Source: Brachyhypopomus gauderio (Eukaryota > Chordata > Actinopteri > Gymnotiformes > Hypopomidae). Taken from it: a stretch of 64,000 bases of DNA. Shown piece by piece: positions 59,218-64,000 of this stretch; within the stretch, counting starts at the first letter, position 1, and each line of letters begins with the position of its first letter. A program made the position numbers and the translations under genes. The stretch covers positions 248,001 through 312,000 of the forward strand of contig NW_027506964.1 of the NCBI RefSeq assembly GCF_052324685.1, read 5' to 3'. Below the pieces are notes generated by a model. The model did not search any database, was not told the origin of the DNA, and saw only the letters and a list, made by a program, of their open reading frames with translations.

Positions 59218-59671
59218 GTGTGACCCCATAACTTCAATAATGATATTGAGCGTGGAGGCCCTGGATCAGGGAGCCGAGAGGAAACGCGCTGCGCTAGGTT
59301 TCTTAATGACAGTGATGAGAATGACGGGCTCAGTTACAGGAGGATCACAAGGGCCAATAGATCAATACCCAGTGCCCACCTCACCGGTGCCTGATAGCCA
59401 ACAGGGCACATTTTTAGTTGCCACTACTGGTTTTTTTTTTTTTTTTGTTCAATCTGAAAAATCGAACTATGCATTATTTATAATATATACGTAAAATATC
59501 CAATGAATATCAAGTTCATTTCAGCACCTTGGACAGTTAAATGACTTCATGACTTTATTTAAATGACTTCCTTCGTGTATATCAAAATCACCTTTCCACT
59601 ATACAAAAGCTGTTCAGTCCATCTCATGACATTATGTCAATGCACAGAATTTGAAATGTGCCGGATATCCT

Positions 59672-60033
59672 AATGTCCCAATGTCCCAGAAATCACAATT
59701 TAATTACAATTAAAAACTGAGCAGGTGATGCCTGGATGTTTTATGTACGAACTGTGCCCTCCAGAATCCAAAAGTGTGCTGTTCATGGGAATAATGTTTC
59801 AATCCAAATAAACGCCTGGGGTAATTATAAAATGAAGGTTAATTCAAAGTGGGTTGTTAAAACCATTGATCTATATTACAGATCAATGGTTAAAACGCTT
59901 GATGAAGTTAATAATTTAATCCCATAAACCGTTTCAAAATATAACTATAGATGAAATACACTGGAAAGAAAGCAAAAGTCCACTTTGTGCTTGAAATATA
60001 AGCTTTTTTGAGAAGTTTGTCCGTTGATGCGGT
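59672..60033. repeat. 362-bp segment present only in U6
   Basis: Paralogous to the sequence upstream of tRNA-like sequence 1 (shares AATGTTTCAATCCAAATAA and AAAGTCCACTTTGTGCTTGA). It completes the second duplicate block, which in U1-U5 is cut from GGATATCCT straight to GACGTCG. It contains a 12-bp-arm hairpin (AACCATTGATCT 59861-59872 with 59880-59891) whose flanks repeat TTAAAAC. Confidence 0.85.
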
Positions 60034-60109
60034 GACGTCGTAATCGCAATGCGCATGCGCATATGTCGTGTATTTTAACTTTGTATATTATGAATTTTGA
60101 TCCGTAAGC

Positions 60110-60193
60110 GGCCCTATGTTGGCCTAATGGGTAGGGCACTGGTCATTGAAGCACTTGGGTCAGCAAGACCCGGGTTCGAACCCCACGCTAGGT
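60110..60193 (+). pseudogene. tRNA-like sequence 2 (U6)
   Basis: Same as 5005-5088, with full upstream flank; NRF1-type 12-mer at 60050-60061. Confidence 0.52.
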
Positions 60194-61284
60194 TAAGTGT
60201 AACAAAAAAAGGTATACCAAAAAAACGAAAAAAAGACAAAAACAAAAAAAAACAAAAAAAAAAAAAAAAAAGCCCAGTGCTGATCTGACCGGTGCCTGAT
60301 AGCCAACAGGGCCTATTTTTAGTTGCCATGTATCAACGTTATTTTTTCTCCTCAATCTGAATATATATACATATTATCATAACATGTATGTAAATTATCG
60401 AATGAATATCAAGTTCATTTCGGCATCATGAACAGTTAAATGACTTCATGAATTCAGTTAAATGATTTCGTTCATGTATATCTTATAATTTTAGTTACAT
60501 TTTAAAAATATAAACAAAAACCTTTGCGAAATATTTAATGATATTTTTATTGCTTTGCGCCCTACATCGCCGTTTGCCGCTTGTTTCCCGCTTGCAAACG
60601 CGCGGTTCAGTTTCAGCTCAAGCAGCAATGACAGACGCCTTCAAGCACTGGACATTTAAGAAGCGTTTGTTTTGTTTTCGTGTTGTCAATAAATGTGAAC
60701 CATGTGCCACCATCGGCAACTATTTGTGATTATGCCAAGCCTTTGTGTAAATTTCGGAGTTTGGAGGTTTATTTCCGATCAGAAGGCAACCACTATTGAG
60801 GTTGTAAGCGAGCTAACAGCAAGGTATGCTGACCGTCACACTGTGGTTTCCACAGTTAGCTACCTGCTAGGCTAGCTACTACCATTCACTTGAATGTGTT
60901 TGTTCTTTAGCATGCTAGCTTGATTTACAGGCTAACCAAATTAGCTGTTTAAAGTCCTAAACAGGTATTCGCTGGAATCATACATGACTATTAGAGACAA
61001 TGACAGACGGTATCAAATGAATATTTATTACTGTTTGGTGTTGGAAAAACGTTTGTCGATGTCTATGACACGACCTAGCCTACCCAATTGGTAGGCTATC
61101 ATTGGACCTATCTTAGACCTACCGTTCGACAAGCAATACATTTGAATTAAATTTGTATGAAGTAATGAAATGCAGTTTGGTATCTAATCAAGTGCAACAC
61201 GTGCAGATTGTATAGAATGCAGTATTTAGAGATACAATGCAGTTAGTTACAGCTAGTGTAAGTAAAGATGGTTAATAGATATGT

Positions 61285-61729
61285 GCAGAGTAGATAAATT
61301 ACCTAGGGAAATGCATGTGTGTGTAATGTAGTTATGGCAGTACAATGCACAGGGCAAAGAAAAATAGCATGGCATAAATAAATGTGATAAATACAGATGG
61401 AATCATACAGATTATCCTATACCACTGTAGATAGGGCTATACAGATGTGAATTGAAGAGGAACACTGTACAGATTTTGTATGGATGGTAAGGTATGGATA
61501 GAGGGGAAGGAAAGAATGGTCTTTGGGAAGAGTTCAATAAGGTGACCGCTGTGGGAAAGAAGTGGTTTCTGAACCTGCTTGTGTTAGTCCGCAAACTGTG
61601 AAAATGGTAGAGCCTGGGGGAGGAGCAGAAAAGAGCATGGCCCGATGACAGTAGTCTGATCTTACATGCCTGGTGCAGGCATCTCTTCTTGTGGACCTCC
61701 TGTGATTGCCTGTCAGCAATTCTCTCTCA
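61285..61729 (-). mobile_element. LINE C-terminal remnant (U6)
   Basis: Copy of 13657-14100. Confidence 0.5.
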
Positions 61730-61952
61730 GCTTAGTACTCTTTTAAGGTTCACACTGTCAGTTCTCAAAAATTAAATGTTGATCATGCGTCAATACTCAT
61801 TTAAACCCTAAAGTAATCAAAATGTAATCCAAAAGTAATTAGTTACATTACTTTTCAAAAGTAATCAGAAAAGTTACACTACAATTACATTTTAAACAAG
61901 GTAACTTGTAACTGTAACGGATTACTTTTTAAAAGTAACTTACCCAACACTG
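61730..61952. mobile_element. hAT-type terminal fragment CCCAACACTG (U6)
   Basis: Copy of 14101-14323; one private change (AAACCCTAAAG near 61807). Confidence 0.5.
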
Positions 61953-61986
61953 CTGATAGCCAACAGGGCATATTTTTAGTTGCCAT

Positions 61987-62589
61987 CAGAGGTGGGGACT
62001 CGAGTCACATGACTTGGACTCGAGTCAGACTCGAGTCATTAATATTAAGACTTTTGACCTGACTTGAAAAAATATTCAGAGACTTAGACTTGACTTGGAC
62101 TTTTACACCAATAACTTGGGACTTGAATTGGACTTGAACCTGTTTACTTGCAAAGACTTGATTTTTTTACCCCAAATCTAAATTTTAAAACGCATATTAA
62201 TATTTATAAAGTGCACCCCATTAATTTCATTTCCGTCCTTCTGACGCAGACCGGTCCTCTGCTTTTCCACACTCTGTACGTTGTGTGTGTGTGTATGTGT
62301 GTGTGCATGAGCTGCAGCACAACCAATCAAATGGGGGGGTCAGCGAACGTGAATTGTTACCGGGCGGGGTGTAAAATGGACACAAATTAAGTATTATATC
62401 GCGATCGATCGATCGCCAGTGGTTGGTGCCAGAGCGAACTAGTAACTCATTGAATCATAGATAAGGATCAGAGGTAAATAAACTAGATTTTTTTTTTCGG
62501 CGTGAGAAATCTGGGGGGCCTTATAAGAAAAGGCTCTTCCCCCTACTGTTACCTTATTAATTTGTGGAACTAATAAAAGACCAGCACCT
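61987..62589. mobile_element. hAT-like fragment, copy A (U6)
   Basis: Copy of 14358-14960. Confidence 0.72.
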
Positions 62590-63866
62590 GTATTCTGTAA
62601 GATTCTGTTTGGTCATGTAGAGTTTTCTTTTCACCTACTGCTTGAGTCCACATCAGGTTCTTCCAAATGGACAGCAGAATCCTTTTCATATGTAAAAGGT
62701 AAAGACATTGAAGAGAATTCGATACAGGACACCAACATTTTTATTACTGAATCATGATTGATGCAATGACATTTTATATTTTTCACTCTTTATGAGTTTT
62801 GTCTGACTTGGTCTTTTTCATTTTTCCACCCATACCTTTTGAGCACAACTCGAACGGAACAGCAGAGGACAGAACAAGCATTAGAAGATGAAGGTAATCA
62901 AAGACACATTGAATACAACATGTGTACATAATAAATTGTCAGCATTAAACAGTAATTGGTGTGACACTACTGTGCAATATTCTGTAAGATTCTGTTTGGT
63001 CATGTAGAGTTTTCTTTTCACCTACTGCTTGAGTCCACATCAGGTTTTTCCAAATGGACAGCAGAATCCTTTCATATCTAAAAGGTAAAGACATTGAAGA
63101 GAGGTTGATACAGGACACCAACATTTTTATTACTGAATCATGATTGATGCAATGACTTTTTTATATTTTTCACTCTTTATGAGTTTTGGCTGACTTGGTC
63201 TTTTTCATTTTTCCACCCATACCTTTTGAGCACAACTCGAACAGAACAGCAGAAGACAGAACAAGCAGTAGAAGATGAAGGTAATCAAAGACACATTGAA
63301 TACAACATGTGTACATAATAAATTGTCAGCATTAAACAGTAATTGGTGTGACACTAGTGTGCAATATTCTGTAAGATTCTGTTTGGTCATGTAGAGTTTT
63401 CTTTTCACCTACTGTTTAAGTCCACATCAGGTTCTTTCAAATGGACAGCAGAATCTTTTTCATATCTAAAAGGTATAGACATTGAAGAGAGTGTCATGCA
63501 GGACACCAATATTTTCATTACTGAATCATGATTTATGCAATGACATTTTATATTTTTCACTCTTTATGAGTTTTGGCTGACTTGGTCTTTTTCATTTTTC
63601 TACCTATACCTTTTAAGCACAACTCGAACGGAACAGCAGAGGACAGAACAAGCATTAGAAGATGAAGGTAATCAAAGACACATTGAATACAACATGTGTA
63701 CATAATAAATTGTCTGCATTAAACAGTAATTGGTGTGACACTAGTGTGCAATATTCTGTAAGATTCTGTTTGGTCATGTAGAGTTTTCTTTTCACCTACT
63801 GCTTGAGTCCACATCAAGTTCTTCCAAATGGACAGCAGAATCCTTTTCATATCTAAAAGGTATAGA
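62590..63866. repeat. 387-bp satellite array, 3.3 copies (end of U6)
   Basis: Monomer starts at 62592, 62979, 63366 and 63753. Confidence 0.96.
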
Positions 63867-64000
63867 CCAGAGGTGGGGACTCGAGTCACAACGTGAATTG
63901 TTACCGGGCGGGGTGTAAAATGGACACAAATTAAGTATTATATCGCGATCGATCGCCAGTGGTTGTTGCCAGAGCGAACTTGTAACTCATTGAATCATAG
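63867..64000. repeat. Start of tandem unit U7 (cut by window end)
   Basis: CAGAGGTGGG hAT end (63868) and the following 130 bp of copy B, with the same internal deletion; the array continues beyond the window. Confidence 0.93.

Larger units (their letters stand above)
55021..63866. repeat. Tandem unit U6 (8846 bp, ancestral-like)
   Basis: Keeps an intact hAT right end (57141-57150, then ATAATTCAT) and 362 bp (59672-60033) absent from U1-U5, and differs from them at many single bases. Confidence 0.95.

Overview
The window reads as vertebrate, most probably teleost fish, nuclear DNA. It has no host protein gene that I can support. Reasons for a fish assignment: the mix of L2-like LINE ends with a (GATT)n tail, several hAT-type terminal sequences, a Ty3/Gypsy retrotransposon and an AT-rich intergenic background. 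The species cannot be named from the sequence.

Almost the whole window is one head-to-tail tandem array of a roughly 8.85 kb unit. There are six complete copies (U1 296-16624, U2 16625-25476, U3 25477-35546, U4 35547-44018, U5 44019-55020, U6 55021-63866), the end of a preceding copy (1-295) and the start of a seventh (63867-64000). The common unit, left to right, holds: a hAT-like fragment with a CAGAGGTGGG end that contains a partly inverted LINE 3' end; unassigned AT-rich DNA; a second hAT-type end (...CGCCACTG); a 7SL (SRP RNA) copy on the minus strand with a TATA-like box and a T4 terminator but lacking the helix 6 tip; two paralogous blocks, each with a palindromic TGCGCATGCGCA site and a tRNA-like sequence; about 800 bp of unassigned DNA; a LINE ORF2 C-terminal remnant (minus strand); a hAT-type end (CCCAACACTG); a second, truncated copy of the CAGAGGTGGG hAT end; and a 387-bp tandem satellite (3.3 or 4.3 copies).

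Four young insertions make individual copies longer. U1 carries a 7.47 kb Ty3/Gypsy element (6180-13652) with target duplications, an intact gag, a recognisable -1 frameshift signal (GGGAAAC plus an H-type pseudoknot), a broken pro-pol and a 617-bp 3' LTR; its 5' LTR is reduced to 51 bp. U3 and U5 carry the same 1.22 kb non-autonomous DNA transposon at the same site. U5 also carries a 1.36 kb hAT-type element with an 8-bp target duplication.

Shared point changes and the shared insertion pair U2 with U4 and U3 with U5. The array therefore has a higher-order period of about 18.92 kb, made by duplicating a two-unit block. U6 keeps 362 bp and an intact hAT end missing from the other five copies and looks closest to the ancestral unit.

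The most unusual points are the SRP-RNA-bearing macrosatellite with its dimeric higher-order structure, the gag-pol frameshift pseudoknot, and an LTR that contains an unspliced and an exactly intron-less copy of the same segment side by side.
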